64,000 nucleotides of DNA from Ananas comosus (GCF_001540865.1 NC_033632.1:3993082-4057081); one strand, 5' to 3'; shown: positions 1 to 16,516, counted from the stretch's first letter. Translations and numbers: made by a program. The notes: a model not told the origin generated them from the letters alone.

Positions 1-54
1 CAACAAGCAAAGTCAAAGTCGAAAGCATTGAAGAACGCAAAGCGATGGAAATGA
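1..54 (+). CDS. C-terminal tail of an unidentified gene (partial)
   Basis: Reading from base 1 in frame 1 gives 17 residues and a TGA stop at 52-54. The tail is strongly basic (QQAKSKSKALKNAKRWK), as is common at the end of nucleolar or RNA-binding proteins. The gene would enter from beyond the left edge of the window. The bases after the stop are AT-rich and look like 3' UTR. Seventeen codons are too few to name a family, and a chance open frame of this length is possible. The call rests only on composition and position. Confidence 0.35.
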   Translation, partial: QQAKSKSKALKNAKRWK

Positions 55-977
55 GCAGTACCGTCCATGATTTAGTGTAAATCGAAGATCGACAGTGTAA
101 TTAACGATCAAAGGGCTTAAAATCATTGTACATAATAGAGACAGAAGCTAATGAAAACATAATTTATTTTACATTATTTTAAGATCGTTTTTCAAATGAT
201 ACACAACACACATGCTTCTGCTACTGTACATTGGTTATTTAGTAGTATTACAATTTCACCTCTACATGACATATTGTGTAAAATTGCAAAAAAGGCCCTG
301 TAGTGTCATGCAGTTCAACATTAAACTTGATTACATTTTAGGGTTTGAATCGGGCTTTGATCCGCATTTAAGTGATGTGTTTGGGTTGAGCTTTTCGTTG
401 GAAGTTTATCTCAATATGTGAAGTGACTCTGACTTGATTCGAATCTTGGTTTTTGATCTTTTGAGCTTTTGCCGTGTCGGCAATTCATTAAATATGGTTT
501 CATATGGCTTATTCTTGAGTTGGAAAATGTATCTCCAATATGTATGTACTCTATCCAGTCAATTTGCATCAAGTTGTTACCAGAATCTCCACTCTCTTTC
601 TGTCCAAAGTGTTACTTTCTTATTATTTATAATTGTTAATTAAGTATAGACCGCGAACCGGCATGTTGATGTAAGACTAGTTTCCATTTGTTTCGAAACC
701 TGAGATTCCTATATCATTGTTTTTCATGTAAAATACTATGGCTTGTATTATATTTGGTTTTGACTTTTTATTATTCTTTCAGAAATGTGTACTCTCTCTG
801 TTAATAACTTTGGGGATTTCTATGTAGGAAGTCAGAGCCTGAATCTCTCTCTACAGGTTGGTTGATCAATTGAGCCTTTGATTTTCTATGTTGCAGTCCC
901 TGAAGTCATTTACAGAGAGAGAGATTACCACAAAGGATTGACTCCTTTGTTCACTCTCATTCAATTTTTCTGAAAGG
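55..977. other. AT-rich intergenic DNA
   Basis: Only short, low-complexity open frames occur here (for example 212-421 and 434-643), with no recognisable domain. It probably contains the 3' UTR of the gene ending at 54 and the former promoter and leader of the hydroxylase pseudogene. I see no repeat with clear ends. Confidence 0.5.
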
Positions 978-1909
978 ATGGTGTTTTGGGAAGGGTACAT
1001 CAGTGACGAGATGATGGGCACGATCGCCGTGCGTGTACTGGGTCCACCGTGGCGCATACGAGCTCCTCTTTCTATTGCAGTTGCCAGTTGCTGTTGCTGG
1101 AGCGCTTTCGGCTCCACACGCAGCGAGAAGAAGAGGAGAAGAACTTGGTGCAGTTGCCGGAGGTGGCGAAGGGTGTTCTCTTGCAGCAGCTTTTTCAAGC
1201 AATAGTTGTGCAGCTTCTCTTTTCTGTAAGAATCAAATCTTTTAGTACTCACAATTGTTTTACATGCATGTTTATTTATGTATAATAGTAATGCATACTT
1301 GTTTTTGTAGTCGTGATCTTGCAATCTTAAATATGCTTTTATTTGCTTATTGCAGCTAACTTCTGGATCTAGTCCAACTAAGGAAGTACCCCAACCCCCC
1401 AATTCTCGCCCAACTCGTCCGATTCTTCGTTGCGATGCTCGCAATGGACGCGTGGCAGTACTGCATCCACCGATACATGCACGAGAACAAGCTCTTGTAC
1501 CGCCACAATCCACTCCTGCCACCACCGTCTGATCGTTACCTACGCGGTCGGCGCCCTCTACAACCATCTGCTAGAGGGACTCTTCGTAGACACCTTAGGG
1601 GGAGCCATATCTTTCCTCGTGTCGGGGATGACGCTGAGGACGGCTGTGTACTTCTTTTGCTTCTCGACGATCAAGACCGTCGATGACCACTGCAGCATGC
1701 TGCTGCCTGGAAATCTCTTCCACATTTTCTTCGAGAACGGTTCTGCTTACCACGATATCCATCACTCGCTCCGGGGGTCCAGGTACAATTACTCGCAACC
1801 GTTCTTTCTGTTCTGGGACAAGGTGATGGGGACTCACATGCCCTACACGCTAGTCGACCGAGAGGGCAGCGGCGGTTTCGAGGCGAGGCCGTCGAAAATG
1901 ACTAGCTAG
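978..1909 (+). pseudogene. Sphingoid-base (sphinganine) C4-hydroxylase pseudogene, several frameshifts
   Basis: The translated pieces align end to end with plant SBH1/SBH2. These ER-membrane di-iron enzymes of the fatty acid hydroxylase superfamily convert sphinganine to phytosphinganine. Exon 1 (978-1225) starts with ATG and reads YISDEMMGT in one frame, YWVHRGAYELLF in a second, and LERFRLHTQREEEEKNLVQ in the third. The intron is 1226-1355 (GT-AG). Exon 2 (1356-1909) shifts frame at the C-run near 1391-1396 and again near 1505. The three histidine boxes survive in pieces: HRYMH, HSCHH and HDIHH. The C-terminus GGFEARPSKMTS and stop are intact. At least four shifts are needed, so no full-length protein can be made. 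The retained intron shows it is a decayed gene copy and not a processed retrocopy. Some indels could be assembly errors, but four in about 800 coding bases argue for real decay. Confidence 0.92.
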
Positions 1910-2105
1910 CTCAAGTTCTTGGATCACTATGCGGATTTCGATTGTTCAAAGTGAATTACAATGTTAAGTTGTGTTCAAGGCCAAGTAGAGGACCTGATGT
2001 TGTTCTTTTACACTTTGTTTACAAAAGTGCTTATCAAGAAATCTCTTCTTTACTGGAGAAATTTGCTCGCATGAATTTATTTTATATATATATATATATA
2101 TATAN

Positions 2106-2166
<61 letters not shown>

Positions 2167-2486
2167 AAAAAGGCTTTATTGCCAACACGATAAACAAAAA
2201 GTCTATATGCAAAACGAGAGAAAAATATTTTGGAGCTCTTACTTTGTCAAGTGTGGGAGTGCCTAACACAACATGCATATATGAATTTGAATGTTTCAAA
2301 TGTAAATATTTTACTATGCAGTCCCCCTCAAGAGTAGTAAAAGCCAAAATGTTGAGACCAATTGAGGGTTGTAGCTTAAAGTGCCTTCATTTTCCAATTG
2401 AGACGTTTTTAATTTTTATGTTTTCATTCATTTTTGTTTAGTAGAACTTGAATATATTGTACAGTTTTTGGTGCTCATTGGTTTAA
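1910..2486. other. Intergenic DNA with a (TA)n tract
   Basis: This is the 3' flank of the hydroxylase pseudogene. Apart from the (TA)n tract listed separately, I see nothing recognisable. Confidence 0.5.
2083..2164. repeat. (TA)n microsatellite, about 82 bp
   Basis: Uninterrupted TA dinucleotides except for one ambiguous base (N) at 2105. Open frames across it translate as YIYIYI on both strands and are not genes. Confidence 0.95.
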
Positions 2487-3184
2487 GGGCTTTTTTTGCA
2501 AATAGCCTCCTGAAAATATTTTATTTTAAAACTAGTCCCAATAAATTTATAATTGTAAAAATGGCCTACTCCTGTCTCCTGCTACACAAGCGCCCCGTGG
2601 GCAGGCTGAGAGCCTGATTGGCAAGTTGAACATGGTGAATGATTCACCGTGTTTCATATTTATATTAATTTTCTTCTCTTTTAGGGATGTCAACGGGTCG
2701 GGTTTGGATCAGGCTTTCAAAAATCGAATCCGAATCTGAAAATTAAATTAAAACCCGAACCCGAATCCGAAAATTAAATTAAAATCCGAACCCGAATTCG
2801 AACCCGGCGGATTTTAAAAATCCATACTCATATAACTTTAATATATGGATATGGGTATGGATTTTTAAAACCCGCCGGGTGTGGGTTCATATTCGTGTTT
2901 TAATTTGATTTTCGGATTCGATTTCGGGTTTTTGAAAACTCAATCCAAACCCGACCCGTTGACACCCCTAAAAGAGAAGAAAAGGAATATAAATATGAAA
3001 CATAATGAATCATTCACCGTGTTCAACTTCACCGTGTTCAACTTGCCAACCAGCCTCTCAGCCAGCTCATGTGACGCTTGCGTGGCGCTTGCGTGGCATG
3101 AGTAGGTTATTTTTGCAATTATAAATTTATTGGGACTAGTTTTAAAATAAAATTTTGTTAGGGGGTCATTTGCAAAAAAAACCC
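2487..3184. mobile_element. Mutator-like palindromic (foldback) MITE with 9-bp TSD
   Basis: The 698-bp element is an imperfect palindrome with arms of about 330 bp. The left end GGGCTTTTTTTGCAAAT is mirrored by ATTTGCAAAAAAAACCC on the right. A perfect 9-bp direct repeat, TTGGTTTAA, flanks it (2478-2486 and 3185-3193). A 9-bp TSD with long terminal inverted repeats is the usual Mutator-superfamily signature. There is no transposase frame. The centre of each arm (from about 2684 inward, and 2970 outward) carries sequence such as TGTCAACGGGTCGGGTTTGG, which resembles hAT-type ends and recurs at 25022-25328 and 27430-27677. Confidence 0.88.
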
Positions 3185-3193
3185 TTGGTTTAA

Positions 3194-3880
3194 TGAAGTA
3201 TCATAAAAATTAAAAATAGAGGGGCTTCCATGCAAAATGCATGGGCCCATTGGGTCTCCTCAACATTTCAAAATAGAGCACCCTTCTATGCAGGGATACA
3301 AACGGAACGGATCCGGCGGCGGAAAGAATTTACCATCTCCCACTCCATTTCTTTGCTGGATTGGATCGAATTCGCAAAGACAGATTAAAGTGACGCTAAA
3401 TTTTTGACAAATTTTCGGTAGACCGAGATAGATTAAGAAAAAAAAGAATCTCCTAACCTCTGCTTTATTTTCTTATAAACGAATTGGGCACATTCAATAC
3501 GAATTATTATATTATTATTAATATTTCTTTATCTTATATTTGGCCCTCATTTACTGTCTTATTTGAGCAGAGATTTCTTTTCCATTTGAGTAATAATTTT
3601 TTTAAAAAAATTGATATATAAAAAGTATAAAATTCTGTGCTGTGATAGAAATTGAGATAAGTTTTTGCAATTAACCAAATTAAAATAAGTTGCTTTATTA
3701 CAAAAATAGAAATTGCATAAAATTTTCAACAAACCCAATCCTCCCAATAAAACACAAAACAGCTAAAAAAAAAAAAAGATGAGATTATTTTTAACATAAA
3801 TTACCCATCCCCACCTCTCAAAATAAATAAACAAAATAGCTTAAAAGAAAAAAAGAAGAAGAAGAGAGATTGTTGGGCTT
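3194..3880. other. AT-rich intergenic DNA
   Basis: No gene is visible. The motif around 3292-3318 (GGGATACAAACGGAACGG) resembles hAT-type element ends but lacks a partner. The rest is low-complexity A/T. Confidence 0.4.
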
Positions 3881-4360
3881 AATCCAATCTCAATTACATA
3901 ATAAAATCACATAAAACAATCAACAAAAAAACACATCTTATTTTTTTTTCTAACTAATCATGGGATTGGAACTCTACGATCTCCCTCAAATGGAGTTTAA
4001 ACAGAGAAAAACAGAAACAGGGGAGTGGAAAGAAAGAGAAAAAGAGAATTTCTCTACCAACTAAATTACATAAATGATCAATACAAAAAATATCTAAGCA
4101 AACAAAAAAAAAAAGAGAGGAGATTTTGAGGCTTAATCCAATCTAAATTACACAAATTTAGATAAGATAATCAAACAAAAAAATCTATTTAATCCTGGGA
4201 ATAGAAATCTATGATCTTCCTCAAATGGAGCTTAAACAGATTTTGGGGCTTAATCCAATATAAATTACACAAATTTAGATAAGATAATCAAACAAAAAAA
4301 TCTATTTAATTCTGGGAATAGAAATCTATGATCTCCCTCAAATGGAGCTTAAACAGATGA
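3881..4360 (-). repeat. Three tandem, decayed copies of the 3' end of the SAUR-like gene
   Basis: The last coding bases of the gene at 4491-4967 recur in the same orientation just downstream of it, around 3955-4006, 4195-4240 and 4313-4357. Read on the minus strand each gives a version of LFKLHLRxIIxFYSQ, the C-terminal motif of that gene. AT-rich linkers (motifs GGCTTAATCCAAT and AATTACACAAATTTAGATAAG) are also shared, so the repeated unit covers the terminal codons plus 3' flank. Spacing is irregular, about 235, 118 and 183 bp. No copy has the upstream coding region. Confidence 0.8.
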
Positions 4361-4490
4361 CGTGAGAGAGAGAGATTCCCACGAACTAAATTACATAAAT
4401 TACCAATAAATCTCGCAAAAAAAAAAGAGGAAGAAAAGGATAAAAATGAGATTTTGGGGCTTAATTAAAAATTGAATCAACCAAAATGAC

Positions 4491-4967
4491 TTACTCCTGG
4501 GAGTAGAACTCTATGATGTCCCTCAAATGGAGCTTAAACAGAGAAGCGGAAACAGGGGAAACAGCGGAGGAGGAGGAGGAGGAAGAAGAGGAAGGTGATG
4601 AGCGCTCGTTGTGGGCCATCCACAGCGCGTGCTCGAAGAGGATCGCGTCGGCGTCCACAAAGACGACGCCCCCTTTACTCCTACCCCTCTTCGTCTTTGC
4701 CGCCGCCGCCGCAGCATCCATTAAAGCCCTAACGGGCTCCTTCTCGAGCACGGAGGGGTCGACGTGGAACACCCTCCGCTCCTTCCCCACCACCACCACC
4801 GCCATCGTCGGCGCCGGCGAGGCGGCGGCGGCGTCGGCGAGGGGGAGGTAGCTCCGCCGCGAGGGGCGGCGCCCCGGGCGGCGGCGGTGCCGGAGGAGGG
4901 GGGCGCAGCACCCCGCCGAGGTGGGCTCGGCGATATTGGCGACGCGGTTGGGGTGGTGAGGACGCAT
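4491..4967 (-). CDS. SAUR-like plant-specific protein of unknown function
   Basis: A single-exon gene of 158 codons plus stop. The ATG at 4967 is the first true start. The open frame extends upstream only through a GA/CT microsatellite that reads as Ser-Leu and is better explained as 5' UTR. The conserved core is ERRVFHVDPSVLEKEPVRAL, then VVFVDADAILFEHALWMA, then the terminal LFKLHLRDIIEFYSQE. This pattern matches a plant-specific family often auto-annotated as SAUR-like; I know no biochemical role for it. Alanine, serine and proline stretches separate the blocks. A TATA box sits about 70 bases upstream of the ATG. The GC-rich coding body contrasts with AT-rich flanks. The repeated 3' end downstream (3881-4360) is unusual. 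Confidence 0.8.
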   Translation of the reverse strand: MRPHHPNRVANIAEPTSAGCCAPLLRHRRRPGRRPSRRSYLPLADAAAASPAPTMAVVVVGKERRVFHVDPSVLEKEPVRALMDAAAAAAKTKRGRSKGGVVFVDADAILFEHALWMAHNERSSPSSSSSSSSSAVSPVSASLFKLHLRDIIEFYSQE

Positions 4968-4970
4968 CGG

Positions 4971-4975
<5 letters not shown>

Positions 4976-5007
<32 letters not shown>
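4976..5007. repeat. (GA)n microsatellite in the 5' leader
   Basis: An uninterrupted GA tract on the plus strand (CT on the sense strand of the minus-strand gene) between the predicted transcription start and the ATG. CT-rich leaders are common in plant genes. Confidence 0.9.
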
Positions 5008-5011
<4 letters not shown>

Positions 5012-5037
5012 AGGGGAGTAGAGACAGAGAGATCCCC

Positions 5038-5044
5038 TTTTATA
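5038..5044 (-). promoter_or_regulatory. TATA box of the SAUR-like gene
   Basis: On the minus strand the sequence reads CCCCTATAAAAGGGG. It lies about 70 nt upstream of the ATG at 4967. Transcription would start near 5010, at the edge of the (GA)n/(CT)n leader at about 4976-5007. Confidence 0.65.
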
Positions 5045-5225
5045 GGGGGGGAGAGGGTGTAAATTGCAAAATCCTAGGGTCCTTGTACTATAACGATTTT
5101 GCAGTTTGGTCCTCCTGTTTTTTCTTATTTTGTTTTTTTTTCTTTTTTAAATTAATAGATGTTCTAAAGTTGCACGCTCATCTATTTTTTAGAATATAAT
5201 AAAATTCAAACTTAGAATCTACGAT

Positions 5226-6278
5226 TGTAGAATGCAGCGAAAGTATTTTTTTGTATTTTTTTGAAAGCAGCTCGGGTTATAACGCAACAACTTTCGAACC
5301 ATAAAAGTTGATTCATGTGTTCTTGGATCGCTCAAGAAGGTCTTCTAAGTCTCTAAACTTGCGGAAGATCAAACTAAAAACTAACACGATTTCTGAGTCA
5401 CTGTTTAAGACCTCTAAAATCAATAGTTAATAGAGGATATGATTTCTCTCTCTCTCATAAGGTGGCTCACAAATTATTTATGAGTATTTTTCTCTTTTTT
5501 TTTTTCTTCCTATAAGATAATAGCTAATATATTTATAAGGAATCTCAAAACTCTAATAGGTAGGTAAAAGATTAAGTCAAGTCGGTTTATAATTATTATC
5601 CTAATATGACTAAAGCATATTTCTAATTATTTTTTCAATTTAAAAGGAGATTAAGTCTAGTCCAATTAAACAACATAATAACTGTCAGATTAAATCCGCT
5701 ATGAGCAATTCTGATTCGATTTAACCGAATGCAAACAACTATATTCGAGCTTGTTGGAATTAGAGGGCAGTAGAAACTTACAAATTGGTTTTACTAGTTT
5801 GGATGTCCTTGTCTTGATGGTTATAAATCTCTCACGTATCTCGCCTTCTTTCACGCCTACGTCTTGCGTTACGGATCGAACACATCGGACACAGATCGAA
5901 TGCGACAGAGAATTCTCTTCTATATCCAAACTCCAAACTCCGGAAATATATGTGAAAATTCCAAAGAAAAAGAAGAAAGAGAAATAAAAGATCTAAAATT
6001 CTTTTCTCTTTTTTATTTCTATCGATCATATGGGAGAAAAGGGATGTATTTATAAAATAACAAAACCCTTTAAATATTCTATATTTCACAGGAAGATTAG
6101 AATAAAGATTATGATTAGAATATCTATTAACATATAATATATATTCATTAAGAAATATATTTCTTAACTGATAAGAAATATACAATTTATTCTTATCCTA
6201 AATTTATTAGAATAAATCATTATCCACATCTTATATAAATCAGGTTAAATTAAAACCCGTCAATATGGATACACGACA
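5226..6278 (-). mobile_element. Probable solo LTR (copia-like), diverged
   Basis: On the minus strand this begins TGTCGTGTATCCATATTGAC and ends CTTTCGCTGCATTCTACA. Nearly the same end (CTTCCGCTGCGTTCTACA) closes the solo LTR at 55991-56476, where a TSD proves the boundary. A TATAAATA box lies inside (6054-6047, minus). A related, more diverged copy lies at about 58650-59064. I find no exact TSD here (ACGAT on the left, TTGCA on the right), so the ends are provisional. Confidence 0.5.
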
Positions 6279-6517
6279 TTGCAACAGACGTAAATTGAAA
6301 TAAATGGGAGCTGTTCTATCAAATTAGCAGTAAAATAGTAATTTTATATTAAAAAAATAACAAATCTTTAATACTCAATAATTAAAGTATAATAATAATT
6401 TATGTAAAAGTTTAGCTGTTGAAGTGAAGGTCAAGTAAAGAGTCCAAGAATTAAATTAACACAAGGAGTAATCCACAAATATTTTGAAAATAAAAAAGAA
6501 ATTTATGACTTGGTCAC

Positions 6518-6640
6518 CTGGATATAATTGAGAGAGAAAGAGAGAGAATTAGTCTATTTGCTGCTAATCTGGATATAATTGAGAGAGAAAGAGAGAGAAT
6601 TAGTCTATTTACTGCTAATCTGCTAATCTGGAGAAAGTCG
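6518..6640. repeat. 51-bp tandem repeat, about 2.3 copies
   Basis: CTGGATATAATTGAGAGAG begins at 6518 and again at 6569. A third partial copy starts near 6611 (CTGCTAATCTGG). Confidence 0.85.
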
Positions 6641-6715
6641 TACTGCCGGTGATTTCTCTCTAATTTCTTGTGTAATTTTGCGTAGTGCGACAACGACGGA
6701 ATCTGCACCATCCAG

Positions 6716-6854
6716 GTTAGTACATGTATTGAAAATTTCAAATTCGAAATATAGATGTTTCATATTTTTAGCTGAATTTATTTTTAAAATAAATATACGA
6801 AACGATAGCTTGCAATCATTCTCTCTCTCTCTCTCTCAAAAAAAAAAAAAAAGG
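6716..6854 (+). mobile_element. SINE fragment (3' part with poly(A))
   Basis: The sequence from GTTAGTAC through TTTTTAGCTGAATTTATTTT, then the CT-rich stretch and a poly(A) run, matches the 3' halves of the SINEs at 39979-40135 and 59476-59630. The tRNA-like box A region is absent, so it looks 5'-truncated. Confidence 0.6.
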
Positions 6855-7602
6855 AAAATATCAACTGCGCTGATTAACCAGTTGGTTGGAATTAAATCAC
6901 CAGCGATCAAGATGTGTTAAAAAATGGGAGTAAAATGAAGTTAAAAAGGAAAACTATTAAGTACAGCAACAACATCTGAGAATTTATGCGAGACATGGAG
7001 AGCATCAAATGCAACTATTAAACATCTTTAAATAAAAAAATAGATAATTACCTATATACTATTTATTCGTTTGAAAATATTCAATTTATCCTTTTTTTTC
7101 TGTCTAAAATACCCTTTATATGTCCCACCGTTATTGCAAAATACCCTGCAGTTATCACCTGTTAAGTTAACTTGAGTTAAACGTGATTTAAATATCTACC
7201 ATAGTTAAAAAAAAATTAAAATACCAATTTTGTCCTTAACTTAAGGGCAAATAAGAAATGTTGGTCACGGTAGAGGGGGTATATTTGAAAAAAAGACCAA
7301 AAGTCAAAGTATTTTTTGTGCCATGACTTAAGGGCAAAAAAGAAAAGTCGGTGATGGTGAAAGGGTATATTTGAAAGGGCAAGATAGTAATTTTATACAG
7401 ATAATAGAGTTTATTAACAGATTTTAACTCTAGAGGGGTATATTTGAAATAGGTTGGAACATAAAAAATGTATTTTCAATATTAACCTTTTAAGATGAGT
7501 AAATCAGAAGGTCGGGAATTTTTTGAAGGTATATAAGCAATTACACCAAAAACAAATGAAATTTGATTACAATTTAAAATTAATTTAAAATCATATCAAT
7601 GG

Positions 7603-7674
7603 GGATCCGTGGCGCAATGGTAGCGCGTCTGACTCCAGATCAGAAGGTTGCGTGTTCGATTCACGTCGGGTTCA
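7603..7674 (+). tRNA. tRNA-Trp (CCA)
   Basis: 72 nt that fold as a canonical cloverleaf: acceptor GGATCCG with CGGGTTC, D stem GCGC/GCGC, anticodon stem TCTGA/TCAGA around loop CTCCAGA (anticodon CCA at 7635-7637), T stem GCGTG/CACGT with TTCGATT loop, discriminator A. A CAAT motif lies just upstream and T-runs lie downstream, as expected for a plant Pol III gene. No intron. Its body is identical to the copy at 15323-15394. Confidence 0.98.
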
Positions 7675-8515
7675 AAAAAATCCCGAAAATTTCAAACGGA
7701 TTCAAACTTTTTTAAATTTTTTAAAAAATTACTGAGAAATTTTAAATATACTAAAAGTAATTACTTTTATTGAATTTATTAAAAATTGACCTTAGCAATT
7801 AAATTTAATATTTTGGTAAATTTAGCTCTCTGGGTAGTTGGAGTAATAAATTTCAAGAAGCTTTTTATTTCAATGATTATTAGAAATACACAAACATATT
7901 TTTGAAACTTATAAATTCGTTTTTGTTTCCCAATATAATATGTGCTTCAAACTTTGTATTTATCAAATAAGCATCTTAATTTTTATACTTGTCAAATATT
8001 TCAGAAGGTGGTTTCAAATAAGCATCTTAATTTTTATACTTGTCAAATATTTCAGAAGGTGGTTTCAATTAAACAGTAATTTGAATCATTTATAGCATTT
8101 TGTATTTTAAAATTTAAAAAAATGGCTGAACGGTTGTGATCAATATAATATTTATTATGATTTAAGCAGTTACTAAATTTTTATACATGTTACTCTTTAA
8201 TTTATAATTACTATAAAAAAGTCAAACTTTTATTATAAAATAATATTTATTTATATTTATAATTTATAATAAAGTAAAAAAAAAATAAATTGTTCATTGA
8301 AAAAAATCATAGAATTATTTATAAAGAAAATATTTTTAATATGAATTATAACACGGATCTCTAACACGCGGTCCGGTCGAACCCGGTCCGGTTCGATCCC
8401 CAACCGGTAGGATTTATAACAACCACGAACTCTTCCGGTTCAATTCGACCGGTTTTCTCATTACCCCCGTCATCGCTGCGAAGGGTGCGGGGGTGTGTTT
8501 CATTCAACCCGCGCG
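7675..8515. other. Intergenic DNA upstream of the histone acetyltransferase gene
   Basis: AT-rich, with a 51-bp tandem duplication at 7965-8066. The last 170 bases become GC-richer, with repeated CGGTTCGA/CCGGTCGA words, and should hold the promoter and 5' UTR of the HAM1-like gene. I see no clear TATA box. Confidence 0.5.
7965..8066. repeat. 51-bp tandem duplication
   Basis: Two nearly identical adjacent copies starting AAATAAGCATCTTAATTTTT and ending CAGAAGGTGGTTTC. Confidence 0.9.
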
Positions 8516-14421
<5,906 letters not shown>

Positions 14422-15322
14422 TACTGTTCAATCACTCGGAATCTGATGAACAAATTTGTACCTAGTAGTGAAGGAGACGGGAAGTTTGTACATAAATAGA
14501 GATTGTGCTTGTTGAATGTATTTTCGCAATTTAGATTATTCGATGGTTTTAATTGCTAATTTCGCCACGAAGTTGTTTGCGGAGTGGAAATTTCAAAGGG
14601 TGGGTGGGGGGTGGGAATCAGTTTTAACCCTCTTATTACATGTAGGTTGATGCTGTAATATCTGTTTGTTCTTATTTGATCAATTGGAGATGTTACCAGG
14701 AAATAGTTGTTTTGGTTTTTCTTTCCCCTCTCTCTTAACTGTACCCGGCATTTTTTCTAGCTCCTTCAAAAAGCACAATATGGAATGTTTGTAGCCATCA
14801 ATGTGTTTTATGCGAAAATTTGCATTTTTTATTACATAATTTTGATTTTCATTCTGCTTGTATGTCCGCAAGGCGCGAGTTCTAAATTTAAGCTCATACG
14901 CAAGCGCAAACTTTGATCGCGCAGTTAGCATGCGGGGCATCTAACCGCTAAACTACTTAGCTTTTTAGTAATAAAAAGAAAAATTAGAAGAGAAAAGAAA
15001 GATTATTTTAATTTTATTTGGTTAAAAATTCTAGAAGAGAATGAAGGACAAAATGGGAGAAAAAGGAGAGAATATTCATTTCTCTTCTAAAATTTATAAT
15101 TTATATTCCTTTTGTTCCTTTTCCTTCACTCCTTTTCTTTTCTCGACTCTCCAGTTTGCTTCATCCAAAAAAGTGCTTATTTGGTTGGCCTCGATTGTAG
15201 CTTGATAAAAGTGATAATTTGAATTGAGTTATTTGAATAAATAAATAAAAAAAATCTTAATAATATTTAGAATTAACATTTTCATAATATAATATAAGTA
15301 AAAAACAAATTTAAATCAATTG
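14422..15322. other. Intergenic DNA between HAM1 and the second tRNA-Trp
   Basis: Begins with the HAM1 3' UTR. No gene or bounded repeat is visible. A weak tRNA-like stretch on the minus strand near 14880-14965 was considered and not accepted. Confidence 0.5.
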
Positions 15323-15394
15323 GGATCCGTGGCGCAATGGTAGCGCGTCTGACTCCAGATCAGAAGGTTGCGTGTTCGATTCACGTCGGGTTCA
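15323..15394 (+). tRNA. tRNA-Trp (CCA), second copy
   Basis: Identical to 7603-7674 over all 72 nt, including anticodon CCA at 15355-15357. The shared sequence continues about 50 bases downstream (GAAAATTTCAAACGGATT), with a CAAT just upstream in both. This points to a segmental duplication and not two independent tRNA genes. T-runs follow for Pol III termination. Confidence 0.98.
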
Positions 15395-15712
15395 AGAAAT
15401 CCTGAAAATTTCAAACGGATTTAAATTTTTTAAAATTCTTTTCAATTTACAATTGTTTTTAAATATTTTTATTTTACAAATTTTTACAAATTTTTATAAG
15501 ATTTATTTTCCGAACGTGTCGGATTCAACCCACCCAGTGAAAATTTTATTTTGCGAACGGTGGATCGGGTCGCGTCTCCGAACGGGTCGGATTCAACCGA
15601 ACCGATTGTGTTCTCTTTACCTTGCGCTGTCTCCCTCGACTCTTTCCCCCGTTTCCCTCCTCCCAATTTCCACCGTTCCCTACTGCATCGTCTCCAACAC
15701 ACCAAAATACTA

Positions 15713-15726
15713 AAACCCTAACCCTA
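15713..15726 (+). promoter_or_regulatory. telo-box-like motif upstream of NUP96
   Basis: AAACCCTAACCCTA lies about 70 bases before the first ATG of the NUP96 transcript region. Telo boxes (AAACCCTAA) are frequent near the transcription start of plant housekeeping genes. Confidence 0.55.
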
Positions 15727-15792
15727 GAGCTAGTTCCCATCCGTGCTACTTTATGCCATTCTCTTGATCTCTTTGCTTCGCAGTAGCCATCC

Positions 15793-16457
15793 ATGGACGC
15801 TATCTCGTCGCTTATCCCCGCTGGTAAATCCCCCCCTCTCTCTCTCGATTTTTTGTTTTCCTTGAGTTTTCTGGGTAAAATGTGAACTCCGCTATCAATT
15901 ACAGTATTTATCGTGCAATTTTTTGGTGAATATTTGCTTTTTTTCGGTAGTTATTTAATGATCTTTTCTTTTTTCGCACTATTGAAACAAATTTAGTTGC
16001 CTTGGGGGGGAAAAAAGAAAAAAAAAAAACCATACCTTTTAGGGCTCAATAGCTTCTATAAAACTTTGTCCTTTTGATGCTTTCTCATTTATGATAGTTT
16101 TATGCTTCTTTTTTTTTTCTCAAATTTTATTGACACTAACTTAGTTGCACTGGAAGGAAAAAAAAAAAAGAAGCTTAATAGCTACTATGAAGTTAAATTA
16201 TTTGATCCTAGCTACTTTGATTTTTTTTTTTTTTTTGCTAATATTTCTGTGAATATTTGTCTTTTTTTTTAATGATATATTTGTTTTTTTCATTCTATTG
16301 ACACAAATTTACTTGCATTGGAGAAAAAAAAACAAATTTTTAGTGCTTAAGAGCTTCTCTGAAGTTATATTTGATCCTAAATTGCTAATTTAATTAATCT
16401 CTTCGCAAACAGGTCGAGAAATGGTTCACCTCCAAAACAAAAAGGGACATCTCTAAT
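15793..16457 (+). other. Probable 5' UTR exon with short uORF, and leader intron of NUP96
   Basis: ATGGACGCTATCTCGTCGC opens at 15793. A GT donor follows at 15824 and an ACAG acceptor at about 16413. Spliced this way the frame reads MDAISSLIPAGREMVHL and stops at TAA 16455-16457, before the main ATG at 16517. The intron is T-rich with several A/T homopolymers. The splice is inferred and no transcript is available. Confidence 0.4.
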
Positions 16458-16516
16458 TTGCGGATCTGAGTTTGTTCCACATTAGCTTATTCCGAGTCCT
16501 ATAGGTCCTCTCTTAA

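Larger units (their letters stand above)
6279..7602. other. AT-rich intergenic DNA with short repeats
   Basis: Contains the 51-bp tandem repeat and the SINE tail listed separately. From about 6860 to 7600 I see only AT-rich sequence with no gene. Phrases such as GGGTATATTTGAAA recur there three times. Confidence 0.5.

Noticed and set aside
866..1567. 233-codon open frame on the minus strand
   Set aside because: It is antisense to the sphingoid-base hydroxylase pseudogene, spans its intron, and shows no domain.
4968..5012. 15-residue Ser-Leu extension of the SAUR-like protein
   Set aside because: It lacks an ATG (begins TTG), is the translation of the (CT)n leader, and would start at the predicted transcription start.
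14880..14965. Possible tRNA-like or SINE head on the minus strand (GTTTAGCGGTTAGATGCCC)
   Set aside because: Box A-like only; no convincing box B, no cloverleaf, no poly(A) or TSD.
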